A program made the translations under genes and the position numbers. Of a DNA stretch of 64,000 nt, positions 46,614 to 59,131 are shown piece after piece. The stretch's first letter is position 1; the number at the start of each line of letters is the position of its first letter. The notes beneath the pieces were generated by a model. It had not been told where the DNA came from and made no database searches. It worked only from the letters and a program-made list of their open reading frames with translations. The stretch covers positions 744,001 through 808,000 of the forward strand of contig JAYKKR010000001.1 of NCBI GenBank assembly GCA_036971615.1. Direction: 5' to 3'. This DNA is from Amyloporia xantha (Eukaryota; Basidiomycota; Agaricomycetes; Polyporales; Adustoporiaceae).

Positions 46614-48108
46614 CTACATTGCAGCGGCCAATTTCCTACAAGCGTCCCTGATCATCAGGCGATCCATGAAACTCAAACCCTTCACTTTCAACTCTCGATG
46701 AATTTCATGAGACTCCCAGTCGATGGAGCCCAACTTCGTCAAGTGCATCGTCTGAATCCCAAGCTCTCCGAATATTGGGCCATGGTGGCCTAAGGGAGGG
46801 CTCAAGCCATCTAGGAACGCGATGATAGAAACAGGTATCCCCTTTGTTTGCCCCTGAGCAGGTGGCTGTGGTCCAGCCTTTCGAATGGATAAGAGCTCGT
46901 CTCTTAAGAGAATATGGTCCATCATCGAGATACCACATGAGTAAAGTTCCATCCGGAAGTCATCAAGCGAAGTATCGAGCATGAGTGAAAGGGCCTTGAT
47001 GTGTGTCCCCGTTGTAATGCCCAACTCACAGAATACCGGCATATGACGGGCCAGCGACTGCGGTTTCACGTTTTCGAGAAATGATTGCGGTGTGGTCCCA
47101 ATGTCATCCAAGTCGGTAATCGGTCCTTGAGGAAGACGCTCTCTAGATACAGACCATGCCATGTGAACAGATGCTGTAAGGGCAACATGTGTCGGTTCAA
47201 AATATGCCGCCTTGTAAAAATGAAAGCGTACCGGAGGCGGAAGACACAGGACATTTCTCAGGTTCCTGCGGGTGAGTTCGAGACAAACCACGAGTATTCA
47301 TACGAGGAAGCTGTAGCTGTGTTTGACGGTAGTGTCTAACAGCTTGATCTTTGGCTGTCGTACTCCTCATCAGCGCTTTCTCTATACTCTTCGGTTGCAA
47401 TGAATGTATCGCGTTCCCATCGTCGACGTCGGATAACACAGACGTTAAGTCAGTTAACAGAGACGACGCTCTATCTCCTGCGGCGGTTACGACGTTTGTC
47501 AATTTCGACTGAAATGCTCGCGACGAGTCTGTAGACAATCGTGATAATCATTATTAGTTGACGCTACACCTAGTGTATAATGGAACATCTCACTAGCGCG
47601 CCGGTCCGTCTGCGACACGTCCTGTTTAGAGCGCTTGCCAGTGTGGACGGATAATCTGATAGAGACAGGGTTCTGAGCATTCAGGCTACCTTCACCAGGT
47701 GTTTGGTTACTGGTGGTTGGTGGAGTGTCGCCTAAATACGTCACATCGTCCTTCTTCTCCTCCTCCTCGACTTTCATCCATTGTAGCATTTCCGACTTGT
47801 CCACGACAGACTCATCTTCGACATCTTCAACGTTTATGACAGCACCCCGTTTTCCCTCGATGTAGTCTTTGTCTTCATCAAGATTATCTCTATATCCATT
47901 GGCGATCATCTTGTTCACAGTGGTGAGGCCGCAACCCAAGTAATTTGCGATGTGGGTGCGTTTTGAACCCTGCGCGTACATTGACCTCGCCAATGCACGT
48001 TTGCTACGGTCAAAACTGGCGGAGCAGCAGCAGTGTAAGGTAATTGAGCCGTTTATAGAACAACATCAGTAGCCAGACGCACCTCCGAGGCGGAGGTCCC
48101 CGGCCCAT
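46614..48108 (-). CDS. HTH plus double SAM-like domain protein (family member 4)
   Basis: The first exon (ATG 48106-48108) encodes MGRGPPPR. A phase-2 intron (GTGCGT...CAG) leads to SFDRSKRALARSMYAQG, the HTH block (HIANYLGCGLTTVNKMI) and the acidic family tail NLDEDKDYIEGKRG. A long Ser/Glu-rich linker follows, interrupted by introns near 47540 and 47280. Two SAM-like repeats end the chain. The first runs FLENVKPQSLARHMPVF, CELGITTGTHIKALSLM, CGISMMDHILLRDELL. The second runs IIAFLDGLSPPLGHHGPIF, LGIQTMHLTKLGSI, KGLSFMDRLMIRDACR. It is likely DNA-binding with self-association through the C-terminus; this is inference. Sequence relatives are at 48459 and 60886. Confidence 0.72.
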
Positions 48109-48458
48109 GTTAATAGCAAAAATCGAGTTGACTAGAAGCGGATGTGCTCTAGAAAGTCATATAGGATAGGGAGTTCACTTGATACACCGCTAGTAGTTTG
48201 TTCTGTTACGTGGGATTTCCTTGACGAGCTACTGTCAAGGTCATCTGGCGGAACACATTGCACGTACGCATCATCGCGGGATCGCAGTTGATGTTGCTCA
48301 TTACATAAAAATTGATTGCATTGGGCGGGGAACCCGGAATACGAATTTGGTTGAAGATGCAAAGCATATACATAGCCTGGGCAGAATGAAGCTGATATTT
48401 GCCTTTGGACGATCGCGAGGGTTTGAACAAATTCAAAGCCGACGATAGAATCATTTGC

Positions 48459-49891
48459 CTAAGCCTCTGAGTCAACAAGACGTCTTCTACAAGCATCCCT
48501 GACCATCAAAATGTCCATGAAATTCAGACCTCTCTTGCTCAGCTCCCGGTTGAGGCCACAGGATTCCCAGTCAATTGATCCCAGCTTCATCAAGTGCATC
48601 GCCCCAATTCCGCTGTCTTCGAATATACCGGCATGATGTCCCAGTGGCGGGTGCAGGCACTCCAGAAACACGACCATCGAAGAGGGGGTCACCGCTCCAT
48701 AGGCACCCTGAGACGGATTCGGGTTGAGCTCCTTTCGTATAGACAAGAGGGCATCTCTTATCAGTATATAGTCTATGGTCGAGACCCCACACGACCATAA
48801 CTTGTCCCGTAGTTCGTCAAGAGAGGCTTCGAGCATAAGCGACAACGCCTCGATATGCTGTCGGGTGATAATCCCAAGCTCCACGAGCTTCGAGGTATGG
48901 AGGGTCAACGGACTGTGTGGCTGGATGCTAGCAAGGAATGCCTGCACAGCGGCTTTGCCCTCAGATACGGCTCCTGCTCTTCCATAACCGAATTGTCCTG
49001 TCTCTGAGGATGTGGCGGTAGAAGGACGCAAGCGCTCGGTATGATCAACCCTACTGTGTGGTCTTGAGAGACCACCGACCGTTTTGGCAAGAGGCTCTTC
49101 CGAGTTGAGCACCTCCGTGCGAGACCAACGTGAATGTATCGCCGAGCGACGTCTTACGTTCCTCTTGCTCATTGGAAGGACAGCGGACATCGTCGGTCTG
49201 CGGTATTTCCGCAGCTGTGACGGTGACACGACAAACTCTGCAGGAGTTGTGAGATTACAAGCCTTGAAGACTCGTGCTCCCAGTGACGCACTTACCATCT
49301 GAGGGTACTTGTGGTAATTCCGGTCTATCAGAGCTCGTCGCGGCTTCTTTCGTAACGACATCAGCACTGAGACTATTTTTCCTGTTTGTCAGACAATCTC
49401 ACCAGGTCGGTAATTCTTGTGCGATCTTACTGATCCGCGGGAAGTATACGTGCTGGACCCTATTTCCAGATGTCTGGGGCTACTTCTAGGAAAGGTCCCA
49501 GGGCCATCCATCATGAGTTCGATATCCTCCATCTCATCGCTTTGTGTTTCTTCCGGTCCCTGATTTGTCATTGGGCGAGGCCATGCTTCCTCGTCATACA
49601 ACGACTCTTCGACTTTGGTCACTTCGCCCACTTCGCCATCGACATACGCTTTGTCCTCGTCAAGATCGTCTTCGTAGTAATTGGAGATAACCCTGTAAAT
49701 GGTCCTCAAGCTGCAATTGAAATAATCCGCGAGCTTCCCATTGTGCCACCGTTTCTGCCGCATTGATCTGATCAGTGCACGTTTGGTGCGGTCAACTGCC
49801 AGTTTGCGTCTGAACAGAAGAGACCACGGCCAAAGTTCATGTAAACGCAACCTCCTGATGCCAAATACGCAACATACCTTGCTCGGCCCAT
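48459..49891 (-). CDS. HTH plus double SAM-like domain protein (family member 5)
   Basis: The first exon (ATG 49889-49891) encodes MGRAR. A phase-2 intron (GTATGT...CAG) leads to RKLAVDRTKRALIRSMRQKR and the HTH (KLADYFNCSLRTIYRVI), with the tail DLDEDKAYVDGEVGE. Acidic and basic linker segments (MEDIELMMDG; MSKRNVRRRSAIHSRWSR) follow after further introns. The two SAM-like repeats are VQAFLASIQPHSPLTLH to VSTIDYILIRDALLSIRK, and MVVFLECLHPPLGHHAGIF to LNFMDILMVRDACRRRL. It is the closest relative of the neighbouring gene at 46614; the tandem, same-strand arrangement points to local duplication. Confidence 0.74.
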
Positions 49892-50665
49892 GGTTGCGAC
49901 CGTGACAGTGAAAGCAGAAACAGCATAGATGAGAGTATCCCCGTGCAGGTTGAAAATCGGTCCCAATTAATTTTGATCTCCGAACTGACTCCGGCACGCA
50001 AGATGGTCCCATTTGTATCCTGAGCCTGTGATAATCACCAGAAGTAAATGTATCTCTTTGTACTGGGGTGCAGTTGCGAATCGAAGTCGACCATAGCATT
50101 GATTCGAGTCACTAGACCTTCGCACTCAGAGCAGAGGGAGTGAGGGGATGAGAGGGGGAACAGAAGCATATCAAGAGGATAGAGTACATGTCAGCACAAT
50201 CGCAGGAGGATAGAGGCTTGTTGAAGCGACATAATTGAAACCTTGACGCAGAGGTCGACGCGGTCGCTGGCAAGACAAGGTGGTTTAGCGCCAGACTTTG
50301 GACTATGGGCGCTTGTGGGCACGTTCAAGAAATGTGCAGATACACGGTGCAGATCGACCCTCGACATTCCCAACTTGAACGGCAACAACACCATTTCTAC
50401 CTGCTGTCTTTACGATCTGCATAACGGGTTTTGTGACAAAGTCGTGTTGAATCTTGCTCAGGCTAGTCATCCGTGTGGCGTCCAATGCAGTTCCTTGCTG
50501 CGAATTCCTCCGAACCTGATTGATCTTGATGATGCCCTTAGAACGCGCGTGCTTCGTTCGTTTCGTATACACTCCCATCTCATCTGGGTGCTATCTCGTG
50601 CCATTTTCAATACCGGAAGCGGGCCTCGGGGAATTTCATTGGTCTGCCTTACCCTCCTGCCACAG
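49892..50665. promoter_or_regulatory. Divergent region between family members 5 and 6
   Basis: This 774-bp stretch lies between an HTH member (-) and a zinc-finger member (+), so it probably carries both promoters. A plus-strand frame is open from about 50243 into the zinc-finger gene. It could encode an N-terminal extension, but no family feature is present before 50666. Confidence 0.4.
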
Positions 50666-52470
50666 ATGAATCACAATGACTGGACTGGTCCTTCCAAAAC
50701 AGCGGCAGCAGATATAGACCTTGTTCCACAGGCCCAACCAAGGGCTACTTATCTACAGAGCTGTACCGTGACCTTTGGCAATTTTGGATCCTCCCTGCGA
50801 ATCGATAGGAACGAGACAACTGGCAGGTTCCATTGTCCGAAGTGTGATCGGTCATACAAGCGGGGTGGTTTCTTGCAGGTAAGCTTTCGACCATCATTGA
50901 ATTCATGCTCACGTATACAATAATCTGTAGAGGCATACCCAAATGTCCTGCTTGGGTGGCACAGCCTCGTCTTCGTACTCCACCATGTATGTCTCTGTTT
51001 CTACTCCCGTGCTGGGTGCACGACAATCTACTTCTCCTATCCTTGTTCATGACTTTTGTCTTCAAATAGGCAAAGTGCGCATACGCGCGCCCACGACCAG
51101 CACGCTCGTTCAATACCCGACACATCGCTCTGTCTGCAGCAGAGCGATCACATTACGCGATCTATGCCAGAGAACAGACGTGAAAATAGCCTGGAGCAAC
51201 ACCTGAGTGACTTTGAGAGAATCCATGAGCGGCGCGTCGAAAGAGACCAGGAACGCCCTGGCCTACATTCCATAACTAAGGACATGGGCGCGATGATGGA
51301 AGAAGAAGACGAGAGCAGAGAGTTCGACCACGAGTGGTACGATGATGCTCTGTCCGATGATAGCGAGGCAGAAGTCGAACGATTATGTTAGTGTCCTCTT
51401 TATCTCTTTATGCTATGGGTGAGTAGCTGACTGTCATTGCCACAGGCGTCCTTGCTTCGCCATCTCCTTGCAGAAGTCCGGCGAGCGTCAGCAGCGTGGC
51501 TGACCTGCCACGAATGCCGTTGTCGACGCTGATGGATATTACTGGTCAAATTTGCCCGTCGCCGATACCTTCCTTATTATATCCCGAGAGCGACGAGGAG
51601 CTCGAACGCGATGACACCCCGCCCGCTGCGCCGACATGCTTCGTCCGTGAAAAATCCATCTGCTCTTCACATTCGGTGGTCCTCCAGCAACCCACTCCAC
51701 CGAGAAGCATTCCACCCGAATCTCCTGGGTCGTCTTACGTGCAAAACTGGCTTGCGTCTAGTGCAGGGACGAGGGCAAACTCTGTCACTGGCATGATCGA
51801 GGAGTCTCTGTCTCCTGAGGCCTCTCAGAACCTTACTTTGCCCTGCTTGATTTCCACGCCCGCTGTTACTTGTAGCACCTCGCGCGACCCTGGTAGGCCG
51901 GTGCCGCGCCCGCGGACTGGAGCATTCCTCTCGAAGCTCATATCCACCCCCGGCTTCCAGGCATTTGGATGCCGCACTGAAGAGGATCTTGACGTGCTGG
52001 CATTGCTAGGCTCGCGAGATGGCTGGCTGTTCCTGCGCAAGTTCCTCGGACAGCGATACGGTGGCGACGTCGAGAACTGGGACGTCCTGCAGGCTGGGTT
52101 CGAGGCGCGTGCTGCCTCGCTGCGCGCTGCAAGGTCTGCTTCGCCCGCTCTCATACACCGTGTTGATGATCTTCAGCCACGAGAGCCTGACACGTTGTAC
52201 ATGTTCCTAGAGGGCCTCAAGCGGCCACTCGGGCGGCATATTCCGCTCTTTTACGAGTGCTCGCTGCACGAAGCTGCTGATCTTGACCGGCTGTTGCTCT
52301 CAGGTCAGACACAATACGAGTGGCTGAGGGAGGAGCTGGTCCAGAAAGGTTTAACCTGGTTGGAATGGGTGGTCCTGAGCGATGGTTTGGCTCAAAGACG
52401 AGTGGCTCTGCTTGCGGCACTACCATCATGCCACTATAACGAACCCGTCAATGTCGTGGACATAACTTAA
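50666..52470 (+). CDS. Zinc-finger plus double SAM-like domain protein (family member 6)
   Basis: The start MNHNDWTGPSKTAAAD is followed by RNETTGRFHCPKCDRSY...LQ, an intron directly after LQ, and RHTQMSCLGG. This repeats the second finger and intron position of the paralogues; the first finger is absent. Splicing then gives QSAHTRAHDQHARSI and a strongly acidic segment (MMEEEDESREFDHEW). After another intron comes a Ser/Pro-rich linker. The first C-terminal repeat is shortened (GAFLSKLISTPGFQAFG to LQAGFEARAASLR). The second is full (MFLEGLKRPLGRHIPLF to WLEWVVLSDGLAQRRVALL). It ends at TAA 52468-52470. It is likely nuclear; the role is unknown. Confidence 0.72.
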
Positions 52471-53235
52471 CTGGAGTCATACTATTGTTTCGTTACCAGG
52501 GTCCCAGTCTACTTCGGATATCTGCTGTCGTGCGTATAGCTACATTCTATTGCTGTCACACTTACTGTTCTCCCGCGTTGTTGTTGTCATCCTGTTTCTC
52601 CTACACTTGGTACTCTGTCCTATTGTATCACTGGCCACAAATATATGCTTCTATCATGAATCGCCAAGAGTGTGGAGCGCCATGTCAATGGTATTCGATA
52701 CTTCCCGGACAATCTATAGTCGGGATCTTTCTTTCTTGACAGCCATATATCGACCTTAGATCACAGCCTCAATGCGCACCAAGCAGAGTATTTTGAGGCA
52801 GAAATCAATTATATGAAGTCCATGGGAAGGGTATACGTAGTAACACAATAGAGCCGGTATCGAGAGTCACGGCTAAACAACAATAACCAAATATCGCTAC
52901 AGTGGAAAATGAGACGCTGAGATGAGTCGAATACGAAATATGCGCGGTCATGAGATGCCAGAAATGATGATGTAGAATGGAGGTGGAATGCGTGTGAGTG
53001 TGATATGAATGAATCCGTGGATCGTCGTGTCGTATACGGGTAACACCGGTGAGAGCACGAGCGAGCCTGTGCTCCCCGCCGTCCTTTCTCCCATCTATTG
53101 CAGAGAGCCCCGGATCCGTCTAACGTACGGCGGTGTCATCGCCGTTTCGCTGGTGTAGCCCGATCGCGCGTATGTGGATGATCGCAGCGCCTGCGTGCGA
53201 TGCCCGACGCGCACCAGGACTGTCGCCTCCCCGCA
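52471..53235. other. Convergent intergenic region
   Basis: No convincing gene. Two overlapping hydrophobic open frames at 52485-52759 (plus strand) look like chance: they lack a splice structure and resemble no family I know. Confidence 0.4.
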
Positions 53236-53682
53236 TCACTTCCGCATCGCCATCTTCTTCAGGGGGTTACCCTGGTTGCTCGACGCGCCTTGCTGCACAT
53301 TGCCCTGTGAGGATGGAGCAAAGGCCGCATACATGGTATGACCGTCGCGCGGGGACTGGTGGAATGAGGAGAACGCGTGCGGGGACGCGGGACCACTAGG
53401 AAAGAAGCTCGCGACTGGCGACGAGGGTGGCGACGAGTAGTTGTAGGACGACATTATGCGGGCGTGCGGGCGATGGGCGCGGGGCGAGGATGGGAAGTCG
53501 TCGGAGGCAATGTACGAATCGTCAAAAGAAAATAGGGTTCGTGAACCTCGGGAGGATGGCCAAGGCAAGCAGCTGGATGCTGAGTGGGCTTGAGTTTGAG
53601 CCCAGCGTACCGCGCTTGCTTTTATGCGTTGCTGCCATCTCGACGACCCTGACAGCGGTGGAGGAAGGTCTGCCATGCGCAT
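53236..53682 (-). CDS. Hypothetical Ser/Pro-rich protein
   Basis: I do not recognise this gene. The C-terminal part looks coding: FSFDDSYIASDDFPSSPRAH, then MSSYNYSSPPSSPVASFFPS, HAFSSFHQSPRDG and a basic end, NPLKKMAMRK. It is intrinsically disordered and low in hydrophobic residues. The start is uncertain: an ATG at 53680-53682 gives MRMADLPPPLSG, while a shorter form would begin at 53454. An intron between these is possible. Confidence 0.38.
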   Translation of the reverse strand: MRMADLPPPLSGSSRWQQRIKASAVRWAQTQAHSASSCLPWPSSRGSRTLFSFDDSYIASDDFPSSPRAHRPHARIMSSYNYSSPPSSPVASFFPSGPASPHAFSSFHQSPRDGHTMYAAFAPSSQGNVQQGASSNQGNPLKKMAMRK

Positions 53683-54619
53683 CCACGAGAGTACAAGGTG
53701 ACACCCGCATTTAGCAATCGGTGTCCAACTCCGCGGCACTGTTCCCGAAGAGACTTGCCTTTTCAGGATGAAAGGCAGAGGATGGATTGGGAATGGTCGG
53801 CGGGGAAGGCCATGCCTCATCACATTCGTTTCACCTTCCCGCGACGCGAGGACCCGGAATCTGGCATGTGTTGATCTGACACGCAAGGCGCAGCAGTACG
53901 AAGTGAGATATGTAAGATAGACTGAGGCGAGGCGAGGCGGGGAATTCGGATATGCGGTGGTATGTGCATGATAGCTCCCTTAAGATTGCCGCAAATATTG
54001 AACGGCAGTTCTTGCCAATGAGTTTCAAGGGCTCCCAGTACTGCACACCAGAGGCTGGTGTCCAATATCCATCGCTATATTACAATCACATATATACACT
54101 TATCTGCACTGCAATTAGGCGATCCGCCGCAATCGGTGTCATACGACGCTGACTGCTTCCCAAATTAGGCAGTTGTGGCACCTTCTCCATAGATTTCCAA
54201 TTGCAATATGTGGGTAGGAGTCAGGACCCTATGCGACTCCAATCGGGCATCCCTTGTCTGTCCCAGGGTCTTCGCAGGCAACCGCACCATTTCACAATAC
54301 TTCATCTCGGGCACGCCGTAATACGGTTCCACATGTGTACGTGATGCTCAGCTGCGAAGGCATCCATATTCATCTGCATGGGTTTACATGGTTTCCGAAG
54401 ACGATTGCGAGTAGGACGACTAATATACTACGACGGAGGACTACGATTAGCACCAGACATATATGTATCGCGATGCAATGCAAAGGGTATGCACAGAGAG
54501 CAAATGGACTAGAACGGTGACTGACATAGGAAGAAGACAGAGTCCCGAGAATCCGACAGTATAATGATATGAACAACCCAGACTCCAAAATGTTTGGCAC
54601 GACTGAGCAAACGGCCGCC
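53683..54619. other. Intergenic region
   Basis: No gene could be supported. The region holds the upstream side of the hypothetical protein and the downstream side of the TBC gene, with AT-rich patches around 54060-54200. Confidence 0.4.
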
Positions 54620-57010
54620 CTATAGGAGTGCCTGATTCTGCTGCCCTGACGCGACGAGCCGCTGCCAGTCCGCCCTCCACTGCTGCATGCTCGAGCGCAG
54701 TTTCTTGTCGGAAATCACCTTCTCGATCCAAGCGAGCAGCGCATTCTCGTCCTCGGGAACGAAGAATGAAGACAACAGAGACAGGACGGTCTCGAAGCTT
54801 GCCGCATTTGACGTGATGTGATCTAGAAAAGCAAAAACAATAAGAAAACCGGAACATCTGTAAGCGAAGTGGACCCACCTCTGTACACCCACACAATCGC
54901 TACCGCGACAACGACAAAAATATCGTGTCCCTCTAACAGGAAGGCGTCCCAGAGCCGCAGTTGTGTCTGGAATGGTACGGAATTGGCAAACAGCGTGATG
55001 TACCATTTGGTGGCGTACGACGTCGTCGAAATCATATGCTTCTTGAAGGCAGCATATACCGCAGGCAACATCTGCTCCGTGATCCGCTCCTGGACGTAGA
55101 TCGCCTCTAGCAGTCCAGGAAAGCCGGGACTGAAGATGTTATGCATCTGATACGAGTCATGCAACCTGACAAGGGACGCATACGCGCGTTCCGGCTCAAA
55201 GTAGCACAAGAACGTGGCAGCTATAGGGCCCATTCCTTGACAGTACCCACACGAATCACAGTGTAGCGACAGGCAGTGGAGAACGTGGAAAAGCGACCGT
55301 TGCCTTATATCATATCGCAGTCAGCGGCCAGTCATATAAAGATACTAAGAAACCTCACCCTTGGCCATATCGCGTCCGAAACGTGACGTGCCCGCTAATC
55401 GTCCGAGGCACATCCAAGTCGATTTGCACGTCGTACGTTGAGGGCTGGTCCAACGCTTCGCGATACTTCTGTCCATGTCGCCGAGTCTCCACTCTGCCCT
55501 GCTTCGAGTACCGGCACATTAATGTGTCCCACGCAGCGCTCCGCCAGCGATCCGGTATGCCCTTGAACGTCCGCTCGCGCAGCTTGTGCTCCTTCGACGA
55601 CTTGATACCCCACGAATCGATATTTCGTCCCTCGTCTCGCGATCGCGCCTCCAGCATCCGGCCCCACTTGGCCACCCGCGAAGTCTCCTTGGGTGGTGGC
55701 GGCGCGGGGGGCAGAGATGCTAATGGAGGCGGGCTCGCGGGTGCGTTCGTCGTCGCGGTCGCAATGCGCGTCAGCGGCTTCTGTAAAGGCCCAACTGGTA
55801 GCAGGATGATTCGATCGTGGGATGGCGTTACGTAGAAGCCGTACCTATAAGCGATGTCAACTATCTTACCACAAACTCAAATCCGAATCCATTCTCACCG
55901 GTCCAAGCTCGACAGCATGCTCAACTCCTGCGGCGTCAAATCCCGTGTCTTCTCCTGGCCATCTCCAAGTGCCTCCTGCGCACGCAATTCGCTCGCCCGA
56001 CTCCCGCCAACTCGTGCTCGTGTCCGCTCTACGCCCTCCTCGTAGCCGTCACCGCGCACGCCACAGGACTCGAGCTGAGCGTACGTCGATCGAACGTGGA
56101 ATCCGTCGGGATCTTCGTCCGGTGATTGCACCAACGAGACGGCGCTCGACGGGGAGCTCGTGATTGACGCGACGCGAGGTGGGGAGGAGGGTGGTGGTGC
56201 GGGGAGGGTCTGAGACTGCGGAGGAGAGATAGCGCGTGGGGGTGGTGGAGCTGCAGGTAGCAACTGTGGTTGCGGTTGCTGTGTTGCTGGTGGCGGAGGG
56301 GTCACAGGCGGAGATGGCGTGAGTGATGCTCGTGGAAGTCTCGCGCCCCCGTCGAGGGCGCTGGTGCGATTCTGCAGCCGTGGCGATTTAGGCAGGCCCA
56401 AAGGCGTCTTCGACGGGCTCCCGTTAGAACTGCGCCGTTGGCTCTCCCGTGTGTAGCCCGATGACGGACGGCTCCCGCTCGGCGCAGACAGCAACGAATC
56501 ATTGGACATGACTCGCAAAGTAGAACCACCCTGACTGTCTGAATGTGAGGTCTGAGACGTACGTGCAGTACTTGAAGGCGGCCTGCTGTCAGCATACGCG
56601 AGCTGCACTGAGCCATTCGAGACGACGGATTGTCTCGCTTTCTCGAGCATGCTCGAGCGTTGCCAGTCCGCCGCCTCGAAATACGCACTGTCCTCGACCG
56701 GCCTGGCACTCCACTTCGGCGCTGAGTCTCGACGGTCGACACCCATCACGCTCACGTCGACGTCCGCGTCCTTGGGTGGTCGATGGTGGTAGCCTGCAAC
56801 AGACTGCGGGGCAGACCAGCTGCCTGCATCTTCTTCATACATCGAATAGATGGTCACGATCGTAGTTTCCGACGAGCTGCGCTCGCGTTCGTCGGCAGTG
56901 AGCTCCGGGGTGTTGGTTGCTGTCGTCTCGACCGACGACAGCGGCGACGGAGGCGGATTTGGGTTGTCGACGGGTGTGGCGGGGACTACGATGAGCGATG
57001 GCGACTCCAT
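54620..57010 (-). CDS. TBC-domain Rab GTPase-activating protein
   Basis: The start MESPSLIVVPATPVDNPNPP opens a long disordered N-terminus (about 390 residues) rich in Ser, Pro and Arg, with polyproline near 56190-56300. After an intron, YGFYVTPSHDR leads to the TBC domain: FKGIPDRWRSAAWDTLM (motif A), then IDLDVPRT with the catalytic Arg finger. After another intron comes YCQGMGPIAATFL with the Gln finger. It continues LPAVYAAFKKHMI and LRLWDAFLLEGHDIF, and ends QNQALL at TAG 54620-54622. Both fingers needed for Rab GTP hydrolysis are present, so it should be an active GAP in membrane traffic. The Rab target cannot be told. About 730 residues, four or more exons. Confidence 0.88.
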
Positions 57011-57694
57011 AAAGAGCGTGTGGTGGAGAAGAGAAAAAGGAACGGATATGACAGTGAGAAGTACTTGGCTCGTCAAGAGCGGGGATAAGCGCAGCTGCAG
57101 GCGGTGTTTCCTACGGTATGGCGGGCGTGATCAAACGTCGTTCCGCTGATCTTTCGCAATTTCAACGAGTCTGCACTGCCCACTGCTGTGAGAGTACAAC
57201 GTTACGACGTACAACAACCACAGCGCTGAATGCTCAGACAACAGACCACCGTCTAAGTATTGACCTGGGCGCTAGTGTCAATACGAAGCGAAGAATAATA
57301 GCACCGGAAGAATGTAAGCCCAGATAACTCCTTATCCTGGATACAACTTGTGAATCAGGACTAAAACTGTTATTAGTGTGGAAACTGGAATTAGCACCCG
57401 CTTTTTTGCTGTGGCAGTGCCAACCAATGCACTATATGTACTTTCTTCGCAGCTTTGCTTGCTGACTTTTGCAAGAGGAATAACCTCCTCAGATAGGATA
57501 ACTGCACTGACATGTGATATCGGTTGAACCTTTCGAAAATATCTAAGTTTCGGCAACAGCCGCTCAGCGTTAGTCTTGCTAGACGCCTCACGTGCGCCAA
57601 ACCTAAATGCCAAAGACCATGCGCTCAATTATGCCAGTGAATCTGGACCACCGTTTCTCCCCTTCCCCGCTCGTTGAGTCCGACCTTCGATACC
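57011..57694. promoter_or_regulatory. Divergent promoter region between TBC and ING genes
   Basis: These 684 bp lie between outward-facing start codons. Open frames are short. No specific element was identified. Confidence 0.4.
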
Positions 57695-59131
57695 ATGTCT
57701 CGACGTGCCCCAAACACCATTATGACCACTGCTCAAACCACCGCTCACTCCCTTGCTGTGCTCGCCGAGTACACACATACCCTCGACACACAACCCCTCG
57801 ACCTCTCCCGTAGCTTCGCTGACCTCCGCGAGCTGGATGCCGTCTTGTCGTCTTCCATGTCAACCCTGACCGCCAAAATCACGGAACTCACTATCATGCT
57901 CGAGAACAACGCCGATTCCAAGGAGAAACGCCTATGGCTGCTCACGCAAATTGCAGAGGAGGCCGCCCGCTTGAAGCTTGGTGGCGAGGACAAGATACGT
58001 GTTGCATGTCACGCCGCAGATGGGCTCCGAGGGCACAACGCACATATGAAAGTACTCCTACAGCAAATACCAGATCCAGACTTCGAGAGCATCGAGCCGC
58101 TAGGCAGGAAGACTATCTTCCCCCATGTGGCCACGCGTTCGTATATGCCCCTCGGTGGCACCGGCGAAGGGGGTCGGCGTCAACGACGAACTGTCTATGG
58201 AAGCCTGTTGACCAGCACAGCAGTGGATGCTAGTCCCAACAAGAGGAAGAGGGCCAATGCCAAAGACGAGGACTTGGAATTGAATGGCAAGACTCCCAGG
58301 AAGGAGAGAGCTGGGGATGCGTCGAGACAGCGGAACACTGCCAGAAATAGGAGGTATGCACTGTTTCCTTTACTTCTTTCATTTCATCCCTCACTGTTTA
58401 TGCCGACTAACCAGGCCGGATCGAGCTGTCTCGCCTGCCGAGTCGCTGTTATCGGTAGCCTCTCACATACCACCACTTGGACACCAACCTGGCGGCGTCA
58501 TCACCCATTCCAGGCCCAATCCATCTCGTGCGAATGGCTCAGCAAACAACAAGCGGTCTCGTACAGTCAACAACATTGATATGCACGCTTCCGCATTGGC
58601 TGACCCTGCACACCACGACGTCTACAACCCTCCACCGTCAGCCTCTGCTGCACATCCGTCTTTACCCGTGCCGTACGCGAACGGTCTCCACGGAACGCGT
58701 GTCACGGAGTGGGCTCATGGTCAGCTCGAGGGTCCCGGTATGCCTGTCGCGAGGAATTTCATAGGCGCTGTTTTGGAGCCGGGAGAAAACGCCGCGAATC
58801 AGAGTGCGGAGATGGACGGGGAGGCGGATGATGGGCGTACTTATTGCATCTGCGATAGGATCAGTTATGGTGATATGATCGGTTGTGACGGCGAGGACTG
58901 CGAACGGGAATGGGTGAGTGTTGTTTGCGTATTGACGAACGTGTTTGCTTCGACCTCAGGGCTGAGCGTATACGACAGTTCCATCTGCCATGCTTGGGAC
59001 TCACCGAACCTCCGGAAGGGACCTGGTACTGCGAGGAGTGCCGAGCCAAGCGGAATATGCGGCGTTCAGGACGTGGCGGGAAGAAGAGAGCCGGTGGTGG
59101 ACGGTCGAATGCGCGCAACGCACCTGCTTGA
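57695..59131 (+). CDS. ING-family PHD-finger protein
   Basis: This is a subunit type found in histone acetyltransferase or deacetylase complexes, reading H3K4 methylation. Exon 1 (57695-58353) encodes the N-terminal ING helical region (LAVLAEYTHTLDTQPLDLSR, then LRELDAVLSSSMSTLT), followed by a basic stretch. Exon 2 (58415-58914) has a disordered linker and the start of the PHD finger, RTYCICDRISYGDMIGCDGE. Exon 3 (from 58979) completes it: WFHLPCLGLTEPPEGTWYC and CRAKR. The ligands follow the C4-H-C3 order. The tail is basic (RRSGRGGKKRAGGGR). The linker is longer than in yeast Yng proteins. Confidence 0.9.

Noticed and set aside
50243..50665. N-terminal extension of the zinc-finger gene at 50666
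   Set aside because: The frame is open but lacks the finger pattern found in paralogues, and an ATG at 50666 suffices.
52485..52759. Small hydrophobic membrane protein
   Set aside because: Two overlapping hydrophobic frames in different registers, no start context, no relatives recognised; AT/pyrimidine-rich DNA gives such frames by chance.
57332..57628. Minus-strand 98-codon ORF between TBC and ING genes
   Set aside because: No domain, no splicing and poor composition; it lies in a divergent promoter region.
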